From contig VZTG01000395.1 of NCBI GenBank assembly GCA_013397845.1, positions 496,001 to 560,000 on the forward strand: a stretch of DNA of 64,000 nucleotides, read 5' to 3'. The number at the start of each line of letters is the position of its first letter. Positions within the stretch are counted from its first letter, which is position 1. Source of the DNA: Melanocharis versteri (taxonomy: Eukaryota; Chordata; Aves; Passeriformes; Melanocharitidae). Below, in pieces: positions 26,301-38,544 of the stretch. A program made the position numbers and the translations under genes. The notes under the pieces are model-generated. The model ran no database searches. It saw only the letters and a list, made by a program, of their open reading frames with translations, and was not told where the DNA came from.

Positions 26301-29300
26301 CCAAGGATCTCCTTGCACACTTTGGAACTGGTACACATTAATATGCCTCTTATTTTACCAAAGGATTTGGGTTTTCAAATGCTTCAAGTAACACCAAGTT
26401 CTTCCTTACAAGGCTGTTTTATCTTTACAAGGATATTTTTTCTGAAAAGCCTCTTCCGTTATAGTCATGGAGATGATGCCTGTCCTTGATACCCAAAATG
26501 GGGCAGTGGGCAGCCTCCCAAGGCATGGTTATACACAGGTTCAGTGTTCCTCCCTTTGAACAACCTGCATCTTATGATGATGCTTAAAAGCTGGATACTG
26601 AGCTCTGTTTAAAATAGAAAAAGGCCACCCACTCCAAGTGCTTTGTTTCTTGGTGTGGCTCAAATAGGAGCTAGAGATGTGGGAAAAAGATTTCTAGTTC
26701 CTTCTTTCTATTTCCCCATTTTATTTTCACCTTCCTACTGGTCTGATTAACATAACAAGTTTATGAATAGCTTTGTTTTCTGAAGTCTGGGACCTCTAGA
26801 CAAATGAACACCTGAGTAAATGTATTTCTTTCTCTTGGTGGTAGCTTAGAAACATGAGATTTGATAAAAAGGTCAGAGACGTTTGCACAAAGGTTGCAGA
26901 TAATGAAGATGATAATAGAAACCTGGGGGCAAATGTGATTTTCATCATCTTTCAGAGAACAGCGCTCTTTCTATATAACCAGCTTTGGTGTTTAGTCTTT
27001 TGCAAACTCTTATATGAATCCCAATTTGGACAATTAACTTTGGGGTCTCAAAATGAGTAATTTGAGCCTAGACTTATACAAGAAATCTCAAAGGTTCTGT
27101 AAGCACCTCTTAAAAGTTTGTGCATTTATTTACTTCCCACTCTCCAGTCATGAACTCCTTTGATCATTCCTGTGTTGAAAATTTGCTCAACACAAGACTT
27201 TTTATAAGATTTGCCCTCATAAGTTAAAAATTAGAAAGTTTCTCACCGTGGTCAGCAAATGTTCCCAAGAGATGGTCCTGAGTCTGTCTGCCTGATCCAA
27301 GGTTGGGAATATCTAATACAAAGCAAGATTCAGCCATAAGATCAAAAGAATATTGTTATACTGTCTTCATGCCCTATGCAAATAAGGAGGACAGGTGTTT
27401 TATGAAACTTGTTCATTATTTGGTTGGGTTTGGGGTATTTTTTAATTCAGAAAGGAAATGGAAAACCAATGTAAAAATTAGTTATGTCATTCAAGGTCAT
27501 TGATTTCATTGATAGTGGTTTTATATTTGCCCAGACTTCCATCTTGTACCACTGAAAAGTGGATTTTGGCAACTAAGTGGCTGGTTCAGACACATTCTTT
27601 GGAGGTAGATCTTTGGTTACTAACATCCCTTATTCCCAAGCAATAAATAGCTGTGTAAAGTGCCTTTAAGGCATAAAGACTGCATAAATTACAGAAGACG
27701 AAGCTTTGGTTTCTCAACTTGTGCCATCTATGGAAGAAAAATATTACCATTAAGTTTTGTTTCCTTATATTTTCCTCTTTTTAAACCAGCAGCCGAAACT
27801 ATTTTCAGTTGTTTACATCTTTTACCCCTGGAACAATGCATTTCTATCCTTCAGTTTGGAGCAACTAATTCAGGTCTAATTAAGGTGTCCAACTGTACTT
27901 CAGCTAGAGATCTAAGAAGTCTAACAGGTTGCCAGCAGGTGAGTGACTCTGTAGAGCCCAATCTCACAGTTCTGCCTCCCTCCACTCCACCTGCATTTCA
28001 TGCACCAGCAGTCCAGGTATGGCTGACACTCTCCAGATTTGTGTGAGTGTCCCATGCCTGGAGTGCAGGAATTTGAGAGATACACACCTGGAGCACAGCA
28101 TCTTGAATACAAGGAAATGTATTTCCTTTGTGAGCTCAGAAACTGATCAGTCACAAACAGCCCTAGACCAAGGCAGTTCCACTCTCCCCTACAAAACTAA
28201 AAGAGAGAATTACTGTAACTGGTAGGGATTCAGTCATGTAGAGGGCAATGTGGGGTTTCAGTCTTGCATCAAGATTTTAGAAATAGTCAAAAAGTGGTTC
28301 AAAAATATATTGAATTTATTAGAAAGAAGCATTTTTTCAAGACCACTATGGAAAACAAAGGACTGGCTCACGGAAGGGTTTTAGGAAAAATATTTCCAAA
28401 TGTTTAGCACAAACAGGGCATACCAAGCTCCTATGAGCACTAAGCTAGTTTCATTGTCCTTGATATTTTGTCTCTGTTTTACTTTCTGAATTCTCAGCCT
28501 CACACACCAGAAAAGATGCTGGTTTTCTCTTAGAAAAACTGTGCTACCTATTCAGACTCCCATAAATAAACTCAAAAAAACCAGTTAGATTGAAGATTAC
28601 TTTAAAGTAGTGAATTAAAATTAATTGCAATTTTATTCTATTTTCTTAATATTTCTCTGTCAAAAGAACTCTGGGTTTGTTTTTTTTTTTTTACTTCTCT
28701 GTATACTCTTCTAAGAAGACTACAGTTCAGGTTAAATAAAAGGTGTTGAACAAAGGAGAACTACAGATTTCAATGAACAATACTGGAAAATCTACACTCC
28801 CACAGGCAAGTCAAACACTCCAAATCAAACTAAAGCTAATTTTAACTAGATAAAAGAATTTTCTTTTCTTTTTTAATGCATTAATTTTGGATATAAATAC
28901 AAATGGGATCATTCCCAAATTCAAATTCAAACCTAAATCTTGTGTGATTCACCCAAACCTGCGTTTCCATAAATACACAGCCTGTGAGCACACATATTCA
29001 AAAGACAGGGAAAAACAGAGGAAACAAAGCAAATTCACAATGTAGTGACATATCACTAAAAATTTGCTGGTATCATCAAAAACACAGAAAGCAAAAGGTG
29101 CAATGGATACTGAAATTACAAGGAAATGCTTTGAGTTGTTTCGTGAAGTTTAACATAACTATATTTCCTAACATTTCAGACTTCTGATTTTTCTTGTTAT
29201 CTTTAGGAAGTTTTCTGAGAACTTTAGTTCTAAATGTAAGAGAAATATTTTCTTTTGAGCTTTTGAACAGAAGAATGCAAGTTCCATGGAAATATTTTTC

Positions 29301-32300
29301 AAACCACCTTGTTTACTAGGTCTGCTTAGATAAACGAAAAAAATTTAAGATATTTCAGCCAACAAGATTTTCAAAGGCACCTAAAGATTTTAGACATATC
29401 ATCTCCTTTGCCAAAAAGAGGAAAAGAATAGTGCACTAAAGAAACCAGTAACTCAGCTTCTTAAAAGAGCTTTGAAAACCTCCTCATGTGTACAGCAATA
29501 TATGCCCTGGAATTATATCAATGCTGAACCAAATGTATCCTTAAATTATTAAAGAAGATGCAATTTAGGTAGTAATAGGAAAATAAAACTTTACTTTGTT
29601 AAAAAAAAAAAACAAACTAACGAGATTACTTTTATGAATTCCAGCCTGTTTCATGCCATCATTCATTGTCATAGATTGTATTTGCCATGTTCTTGCATAT
29701 TTTCTCCCAGAATACAGAACAGAACTCATACCATAAGTGCTGGCTGTAAATGGTAACTGTAGGAAACAAATAGAGATATAAGCAGATGGGGATTATGCAG
29801 AAGCAGCCCTGTGACGGTGGAATAAGTTACCATTCCCAGCCTGTCACCAACTGCTTATCATGCCCTTATCTCAAAGGTTATCCAATCTCACAGCAGAGCT
29901 GCTGAAGGGGAAACTGCTGTACCTGCTGCAGTTGAGATAAGACAAATTATCAAATTCCTAGTCAGGGTAACCTCATTTTGACTGGGATAGATTAGGGAGC
30001 TTGCATTGGGCAGGTGTCTCTGCAGGCATGCAAAAGCAGTAGCCTTCAAAGAAAGTCAAGACCAAGGACCCAAAATCTATGTCTGCTAGCACAGAAGGAT
30101 TTGGGACATGATATTTATCTGCAGTTTAAAACACATTCTTCAGATTTTGTCTTCCTAGTGCATGCAGTTGATATTCAGGGGAATAGGAACAGAGAGGAAT
30201 TATCTCAGAAATAATCCTGATAGGCAACGTTTATATTCCACACAGTCTTTTTAAAGCCATGCTTGTGCTGGTAGATTTCACTGAACAGGAGTAGATGAGA
30301 ATCCCTGCAACATTTGGAAGTCTTTTGGTATACTGACTATAAAGAAATATTATTCTTCATTTCCTCAATTATTCATTCCTGGCCCTTTATTTGACAATCA
30401 CCCATTTTACAATCCAGCTCTAAATCCTTGGCACAAATGGCTTTGATAAAATTCTAGGTGCTCCTCTGTTTTTTTTTACCAACTAATGGCTCCCAAAATT
30501 CAAATGATTTTGAAGTCTGGTTTTAGTCACATAAGGATCAATAGCTTTGCCTTCTTGCTTTTCTTTTCACAAAAAATACTGCCTTTCTTATATCATTCCT
30601 TCTTCTTAAGGGACTCAGCCAGGATCCTTTTCATTTCTTTGTCAGCCTTTCCATAAACCACAAAACAATCAAAAGGTATGATTTTTTGACATGGAATATT
30701 TGTGCCCATAACCTTTGGAAAAGAGAGCAGATAAAATTTTTTAAATCCTTGGAAAAGAAAATAGGAATGAATATTAGCAATTAAACACAACACAGTCTAA
30801 TCTAAGGGTCTGTCTACCCACAGAAGGCATAAACTTTAAATGATAATGCTGTAGGTAAAGTAGCTCAGCTCCTTCATCCCCAAATGTGTGGATTTCCATA
30901 ACCTTGATGCTAATTCTGCTACTATACTGTTATTACTGTTTAGGGAAAGGGATCATTGCACCTTTGAAATTATGCTTCCACCTTTACACTAAGATAGACT
31001 TTTAATAGATGAACAGATTAAAGCACACCTGTAGTGGACCAGCAGTTGACTCTTTTAGGATCACAAATGATGCGAGTTAAGGATGGGAAAAAATACCAGC
31101 ATATAGAAAGAAAAAAATACCTTCTCCTCCCAGGCTCAGGGAAGTGTTGCTAAGCTTAGAGGAGAGGACTGTTTCAGAAGACCCATATTAAAGATTCTCA
31201 GCATTGTAAAAAGAAATTAGTTATGTCAGCCTAAGAAAGAAGGAAAAAGCCTGGCTGGAGTAGGATTGATCCTACAGTAGGATGAAAAAACTGAGTAGGG
31301 AGAAGAGTGGTACAAAAAGCAAGTGAAGTGACCTTGAGAGCAAGGTAGTCTGCTCCCAGCTGCTATGAAGCAGTTTGAATAAAGGAAAGGGAACAGAGAC
31401 TGCTGCTTCTTGTAAAGCCAGTTAGGAAATGGCTGCCTTTCCTGGAATTCCCTCTACTGCTGTTATTTTCCTCTTACACTGCTGTGAGGTTGGACAAGAC
31501 CTGTTGGGAATCTAAATGAGGTCAGGGGAAAAGCTTCACAGCCTGGGATAGCACGTCAACTTTGATGTTCTTCAGGAGACAGTTTAGCTTGAAGCTTTGT
31601 CTCTTCAGCCTCACATTCAGAGTGATTTGATATGCAGCCATTTCAAAAGATTTCACATAATTCAAGGGCACTTTTATTCAGTATTTGGTTATGGACCAAA
31701 ATGTAGTAAGAGAAGAATTTTAGCTGGCCCTCAGAGTACAGACATCATCATTTTTATGTCCTAGAAACCCTTCAGGTCTGTATTTTTAGCCTGTCTGAGC
31801 TTCTGTACCATCCCTGAAAGGCACCCTGGTATGAAGTAGATAGCAAGAAAAAAAGCACATGCTGCTGACATGCAAGGGCCCAGAGCTGTTGTTAAAAGAA
31901 GTAAATCCCCCTCAATCTTCCTCAGCCATTCCTTCTTCTCTTCTTTACGTAAGGATGTGAAGTCAAGACAGATTATTTCAAAAATATACTGTAGGATTGT
32001 CAAGGTGAAGGCATAGAAGACTAAGGTTATATCCATACCACAAAAATTAAATTGTATTAGAGTGAGTTATCTGACCGAGACAACAACCAGCACAGTCTGG
32101 CCATGCCTGTATCCTCAAAATCCAAAACAAGGTGTCATATCCAAACCCTGTTGGGAATTGGGTTTGGCTAAGCTACCTCCCAGTCTGTGGCTGGGAATTG
32201 TTTGGGAGACTGTTAGCAGTCCCCTGCTGAAGATATACCAAGCATCCTGCTGAATAATTGATTATTAAATTTCTGTACTTGTCCTCATACCCTGAAACAG

Positions 32301-34661
32301 TTAAGTATATTAAAATAGCTGTAATCTGAGTGACATTACAGCAACAATTCAAAATGCATCTGGGATAGAAATTGCAGTCAGCCTGAGCACAAATGGCACA
32401 CAGGCAACGGCATTAGTATTGTCTCTAAATCAGGCTTCCCAGCTGGACTTCATCTCCCACACCGTACTGCAGCAAAGAGCTGAGACAGGAGGCCATGGTG
32501 ACCCACAGGAACATTATCCAGCATGGCAAGCACAAAGCCTCGACACACACAGATCCATGAGGCACCCAAAATACACCACACGGCTAAAAGGAAGCTCATT
32601 AGTTACTACTGTACATTACTTTAATCAATAAGCCTAACGTTATTCTATAGAGATATTCAGTCTGAAAAAATGTAATTTGCCATTAAAAATATTTTGACAG
32701 AAGATTTCCTGTTTGTTTCAATGTGTCATAGTAACTGACTGCCACAGGGCAGAATAACATTGCCTAAAGCCTTTCTCCCTGTGGCATCCATTCTGCATGC
32801 AAGGCAGATGAACATTTGCTTTTCATTCTCTCACATTTTCTGCCACATATCCTTCAAAGCTTTATTTTCCTGAAGGTTTGAACTGATTATATATTAATCC
32901 TTATCTGCCACTATGCAAGAGGTTTTCCTAGTTCACCTTGTGGAAGGAAGACTGATTACACAAGACATAGACTGGGCTAGTTTCAAATGACATACCTCTC
33001 AAAATATTCTTGTCTCCCAATATACACACCAGCTTTGCATTGCTCTTTCACTAAAGCAGTTAGTTCCACGTCTCCAGCCAATATTAAGTACTTGTTTAGA
33101 ATGGAGCCAGGCCCAGTTTTGCTGAATAGAGATAAGCTTCAGTGACACCAAAAGGACTGTGCTTAGTGAGTCACAGTCTTTTTAATAAAGTTATTTTAAA
33201 AAAGGTAATAGAACAATCTGAGTTCAGCATGTGCTCTATTGTTTTAGTTAAGAAAGGCTCTAAGGTACTGTTCAGCTGTTCCTGTTCCCAGTGAAAAGTC
33301 CCAGTCAACATACAATCAATCAGTGGAGGTATGAACATGAGAAATACCTCTCTTTTCTTGAAGCAAATAGAATGAGACTAACAAGAAACAGAAAAAAACA
33401 AGTATGCCCTCTGCCCCATTGAAGTCAGAAAGAACATTAGTCCTGATTTCAATGAGTCTAGAGCAAAAATCCCAGAAAATTAAGCAGAAAACCAGAAGTT
33501 GAATGGCCATGAATGGTAAAATGACAGGAATTTAAAAAACACAAAAGAGATAAAAAAGAGATAGAGAGAAAATCCCATCAGGATTAAAGAATGAATCTAA
33601 TCTGGCAACAGTTTAGACATACGTCATAAAAGGAGAGATGTTTGATGGAATACGGTTAAGTCAAAATGGAGTCTGGTAGTTCATAAGGCTTTAACAAGAC
33701 CCTAGAAAACAACATTGAAGGATAAATATCAATTTATTTCTGAAGTCTTTATATTTTGCCCAGAGCAAGGATGCTTAGTGCTTCACTTATACCAAATACC
33801 TTCTAAAATATATTTGGAGAGAAAACAGATAAGCAATATAAAACAGATAAGTTTTTGTATAACTTCATATCAAAAAACAATTTAACTTTCATAAGCTGAA
33901 TTCTGAAATTGCTTGGAACAAAAGATATAACAGTGAAGTGAGTCTAGGTTTTGACAATTTAGCTGCTTCCTTTGAAAGCCGACAGTTAGAAATGGCCAGA
34001 GCACCTTTGTCTGGCTCCACTCTGCCAGCCTCTAAAAAAACCATCCCGCTAGTTTTGGAAGAGGAGGAGAGGAACTCCAGTCCCGTACTGCAGGTGGGAT
34101 GGAGACAGAAGAAGCTGTCATGAGAGGTGGGTAAGTGAGTACATGCTGTACCGGGGCAGTGGAGGAGACCATAGCCTCAGCAAGGGTCACAAAGGGGTCA
34201 TGAATATGAGCACAGTCAGGTGTGATAACACCAGAGGTCTCATACTCCTGTCTCACCTGATAAGGTTTTTCATCTCAAGTTACTGGTCCTTTCCAGGTTT
34301 TGGGTCACTGAAGGCTGGTAAAGTCTCTGAGGAAGAGGTAATCCAAATCACAGATGTCTTATATATTTCTTCAAATCCCACTAACCTTCCTGAAACCTTC
34401 TTAATCTTTTTCCTTCACACATCACTTTTAGATTGTTATAAAACTAAATTTTGCCCCTGCCAACACTAAAAAAAGATGCTAAGTTATATGTACGTGGCAC
34501 GACTTGGAGGAGGGCAGCAGAATGGAAGGTGACCCACGCAGCACAGATGGTGTCTGTGGGAAGAAGTTGGGGCTGCCCATAACCAAAACCATCAGGAAAA
34601 TTTGTGGTGTGTCTGTGAAAACGTGTATATGAAAGGTCAGAAAACACTGGACAGCAGGGGC
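23396..34661. other. Noncoding unique DNA, about 11 kb, with one AT-rich candidate regulatory block
   Basis: No gene is supported. The block at about 23640-24130 is AT-rich with repeated TAATTA and ATTA cores and is discussed as a candidate enhancer-like element. Mononucleotide runs occur at 28680-28692 (13 T) and 29601-29612 (12 A). Open frames reach only about 128 codons (27660-28046) and none resembles a known protein. A minus-strand 91-codon frame at 31761-32036 has two hydrophobic stretches but no family match and no clear splice context. Confidence 0.45.
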
Positions 34662-34695
34662 GAGAGAGAGAGAGGGAGAGAGAGAGAGAGGAGGG
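34662..34695. repeat. (GA)n simple repeat
   Basis: About 34 bp of GA dinucleotides with one interruption (aggga) near 34674 and a GAGGG end. On the minus strand it yields Ser-Leu-rich open frames, which are artefacts. Confidence 0.92.
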
Positions 34696-34790
34696 AGCAA
34701 AACAAACAAACACAAAAGAGCAAGAAACATCAGAGGTAACACCAAGGCCAGAGAAGGATGAGATGTTCCACGGCAGAGTACATAATCCCA

Positions 34791-35285
34791 AAAGGACTGT
34801 AGTTCATGGAAGACCCATGCCAGAGCAGAGGGAAAGAGTGAGAAAGAAGGAGCAGCACAGAGAAACTGCTATATTGTGACCATACCACCTCCATGACGCT
34901 CATTGCTAGAATTAAAGAACTAAGTGTCAACAAGCAAGGACAGAGGAGTCAGGAGTGAAGGAGTGAAGGTGACCCTGGGAATAGAGCAGGAAGGATGTGT
35001 GTAAACATAAGTTTGTAAATATTTAAATGTGTAAACATTTGTTTCTTGTACATTGTTTCTCCTTGTAGTTGTTTTTCCCAATACCTTAACCAGCACTCAA
35101 ATATTTATATCAATTGACAATAGATCAAGTTATATTTCCCAAAGCTGAATCTGTTTTACCTGTATTAGTAACTGGTAAATGATTTCTCTTTATTAGTCCC
35201 ACAGTTCTTCTTGCTCTCTCATCTTCTCCCCTATATCACTGGGTGGGGAGACTGAGCAGGTGACTGTGTGAATATTTGACTGTGA
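34791..35285 (+). mobile_element. Degraded ERVL-like LTR, 3' part
   Basis: The right half of this region aligns by eye with the 3' part of the better-preserved LTR at 38545-39637. The block gctgaatctgttttacctg, then ggtaaatgatttctc, then tcttctcccct at about 35143-35236 mirrors gctgagcctgttttcccca, ggtgagtgatctctc and tctctcccct at about 39470-39567. The left half (aaaggactgtagttcatgga, then gagggaaagagtgag and gaggagtcaggagtgaagga) fits what I recall of avian class III endogenous retrovirus LTRs. No 5' terminus, primer-binding site or coding remnant is visible. It is an old, broken copy of a related but not identical family, in the same orientation as the second LTR. Confidence 0.6.
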
Positions 35286-37782
35286 GCCAAGGCAATGCAT
35301 TATCCATGAAGATGACAAAATTCAATTTTGCCTATGTTCTTTAGAAACCTGATATTGGTTCAATATAATGTTCAATTACTGTATCTCCCATGTGGTACCA
35401 AGGCATTTGGTGATTCAAGTCTTTATTATAGAGGAAATGCTTTAAAATTAATATATTTTGGAAGGAGAAATTGAAAACTGTTCTTATTTCAATGTTTTTG
35501 TGGTGAGGAAGGGGTGAAGATCATACCTCAGTGTGCTGATTACTCTGAGAGCGATGGGGTTATTCAAGAATAGACCACATTATTACTCAGTTTGGAATAT
35601 GAGACAAACTACTCCGTGCTAACAAAGGCACATCAGAAAAAATAGTACTTTCAGATAAAACACAGGAGAAAGCCATTTTCTCCCTCAAGGAAGCCGCAGA
35701 GAGCAAATCTAAGGAGTGAATATCTCCCTACTATATCTAAAACAGTCTTCAGCATACCTCCAGGATACTGGAATATATTCAGAATCATGAAAGTACCATT
35801 TCAAATTCAACTGTAATGTCTGATAAATGCCAAGATTTTTATGGTGTATGCCAGTGAAAATCTAATATTGGCTTATTTATAATTAAAGTTTATCAGTAAG
35901 GAAGATGTGAAAATTGCAAGATCGTGAGCAAGGAGCTGTATACTGTTATTTTCCTTGCCGAGTAAAACACTAATATTAGATTATCTCCCATCATTAGTAT
36001 TATATAGATGTTTTGCATTTAAATATTACACAGTATCCGAGCCCAAGAACATGTAGATATCAAATAGTCTGTCTTGAAAAACTTGTTTCCTAGACCAGTC
36101 AAATATTTAGGTTTAGATTGAAAATAGCATTGAAATTACTTCTTCTTCTTCTTCATCATATAATAAATCAGTGACAGAAATATTATTAAAATTTTGATCT
36201 CATAAGTCCGTATCACTCAGTCTAAAGAAGTTGTGCTTCCATTTTACATAGTGTTAATCTGATGAGTTTTTATCTGAGAAACACTCAATTGCCTCCAGCC
36301 CTGTTCAGTTCTTTCTTCCTTCTAAAAGTAGAAGCCGATCTGCTGACTTGTACTATTGGATTTTTTGATGTGGGCACCTTTTCCCAATAAACTTCACTGT
36401 GTCTACCAGTGCATTTTACACAAGCTACTAAACATCCATCAGATGGAAATGATTCACAGTCTTTACTGATTAGGTCATATTTGAGCCAGTGACCTAGAGC
36501 TGAAAAGTAATGACAGCTTAAATTGCTTTCTACCCTACTGCAAACAGCCATATGCTGAAATACAGTTGAAAGATGCAATTTAGCATACTTCAGTTTTATA
36601 ACAAAGAGTTATCTGTTGCAGCTTTAATTACAGTCAGAGTAAAACCTTTGACAGTTCACTAACCAACCAAATATAGTTATGGGGAACTGGGAATGCAGGC
36701 ATTTACATGCAAAGTGAACAGTGAATTTGTGGGTTTTTTCAACAGCTGCAGAGTTTTGTTGGCATACCAAATGCATCATTTCATCTTCACTAAGTTTGTT
36801 GATGTTAAGATCCAGAGACAGAAAAATCCATGAAAGAATTACAAAAAATGTTGTTGCATTTGCAGCACTCTTAGTATAATCAAGTGTGCTTTGGGTGTTT
36901 TGAAGTATTCTCAAATCAGAATTTTGTGGATTTTGGTTTTGTTTGGCTGATTCTTTCACATACTGAAATATTTGATAAGTAGCAACAAATATTATTAACC
37001 AAATGATCATAATACTTGGTAACACAGGCTTTCCAGATAGCATCCATTGTAAATTAAAGTGGAAGGTGATGTGATTACATTAATAAACGCTAGGAAATCA
37101 TTATAGCACTTTCCATAGTCCAGAAAGAGAATTCCTGGGCCTCATGTACGATATTCTCTAAATTAAAAGGCAACAGATCTGCAAAGAAAGCATTAGCTTT
37201 GCGCCCTTCATTTATAACATGCATTCAAATCTGATTTGCATTCAAAATAGCATATGAATATTCCCTTATATTTACTTCCAAGTGGATTGAGGGAAAGTAA
37301 ATTTGGTTCCGTTTTATGCCGACCTGAATATAAAGCACAGCTGTGCTTGACACCTCATTGTTCTCCTACTTAAGATATTCTTATGGTGTTTGTTCAAGGG
37401 ATTTTTTATGCCAGCTGCAGTTTTCACATTACTTCTAGTAAGAATTTAAAAAAAAAAAAAAGAAACCACACAGAAACCAAGTTTTAGCTATACAGCACTG
37501 TATTCTGTGAATACAAAATGAAAATCTTGTTGCTGTCTCTCTTCACATTTTAGCATTGGTAACTCCATTTGCTCTAACAAACCAGACCACAAACAGTACT
37601 CCTGTCTAAGGAGTCCCACAGTAATGACTAGACAGACTCCAAATTTATAACCTCTGTAGACATTATGAACAGCATCCACATACAGACAGAAGAAAGAATT
37701 GAACGATGCTGTGGCACTGTGTTGTTTTTGTTGCTCTTTGTTCTTGTTTTCCCCCTGTTAAAATGGCCCACATTTTGGTTTA
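35286..37782. other. Noncoding DNA between the two LTR copies
   Basis: I looked here for retroviral gag, pol or env remnants and found none on either strand. A minus-strand frame of 139 codons (36624-37043) contains two hydrophobic stretches (near residues 8-26 and 64-77) but is AT-driven in composition and matches no family. A second one (36285-36578, 97 codons) likewise. A run of 14 A lies at 37448-37461. No gene is claimed. Confidence 0.45.
36139..36153. repeat. (CTT)5 microsatellite
   Basis: Five perfect CTT units followed by a CATCAT imperfect continuation. Short and ordinary. Confidence 0.9.
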
Positions 37783-37872
37783 CAGCCTGTCAAGGTCACC
37801 CTGAAAAGTTCCTCCACCCTAGAGGATATTGACTGCTCTCCTATGTTGGGTATAACCTGTGAAGTCACTGAC
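37783..37872 (-). mobile_element. Possible old CR1 scrap
   Basis: The string cagcctgtcaaggtcaccct followed by a block similar to cctccaccctagaggatatt gactgctctcc resembles, in reverse orientation, the CR1 pol segment that precedes the one seen at 23293. The match is short and diverged, and I may be over-reading it. No reading frame survives. Confidence 0.33.
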
Positions 37873-38544
37873 ATATTTGATTGAGTAACCTAAATTTCCC
37901 AAGATTATCCTTGCTTAGGTGTGACAGTCAAGAGTAGACTCTAATCATCAGTCTTCCCATGGTGACAGAGAGCAACCTTGCAATGACATCAAGCCAGCTC
38001 CCCTTTGGAGGTATTTCTTCATGCTGAATGGACAGACTTATTTCCAAATTGTTTGCATGCTCCCTATTCAACCCTCCTCACCTGTGGACAATACTTCACA
38101 AGCCCACACTGCACTGCTGAGCTCAGCATGAGCTCAAGGCATGAGGGCATAAAGCAATAAGCCTTGAGTGCAGTGGTCTGTTCCATGCCCTTCATCCCAT
38201 CGAGCAGTGTGACCATATTTTCTTAGGCTCCCTTTTGATGATGTATTCACAGCAGCCTTCAACCCTCTCTGAGCCATGATCTCTCCTTGTATTAGTTGTT
38301 GATTCTGGGAATGAGGCCACCAGATTACAGCAGGGCTGGCTGCACCAAGATGCCCTGGTAGGACCCAGTCATCCTGCTCATTCAATAGCAGACAGGGTCT
38401 GCCAAGTCCCTGCACAAGCTGCGGAAGGTTCAACAGTATGCAAAGAAGATGTGGTCATTCCTGTGACCTTGTTCATGAGTCCTCGCTGCATCATAATTGA
38501 CCAAAGACACATTTGAGTTCTGCATGCAAAAATTAAGCACCTTG
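37873..38544. other. Noncoding DNA left of the solo LTR
   Basis: No supported feature. A minus-strand frame of 99 codons (38134-38433) has no family resemblance. The bases directly before the LTR are not purine-rich, so there is no polypurine tract. This argues that the LTR is solo and not the right end of a provirus. Confidence 0.5.

Noticed and set aside
31761..32036. 91-codon minus-strand frame with hydrophobic segments
   Set aside because: Chance-length frame, no recognisable domain and no link to the frames near 36-37 kb that could form a gene model.
36624..37043. 139-codon minus-strand open frame with two hydrophobic stretches, possibly a membrane protein exon
   Set aside because: No family resemblance. 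Its Asn, Lys and Ile content fits AT-rich random sequence, and frames of this length are expected by chance in 64 kb. No conserved splice context was visible.
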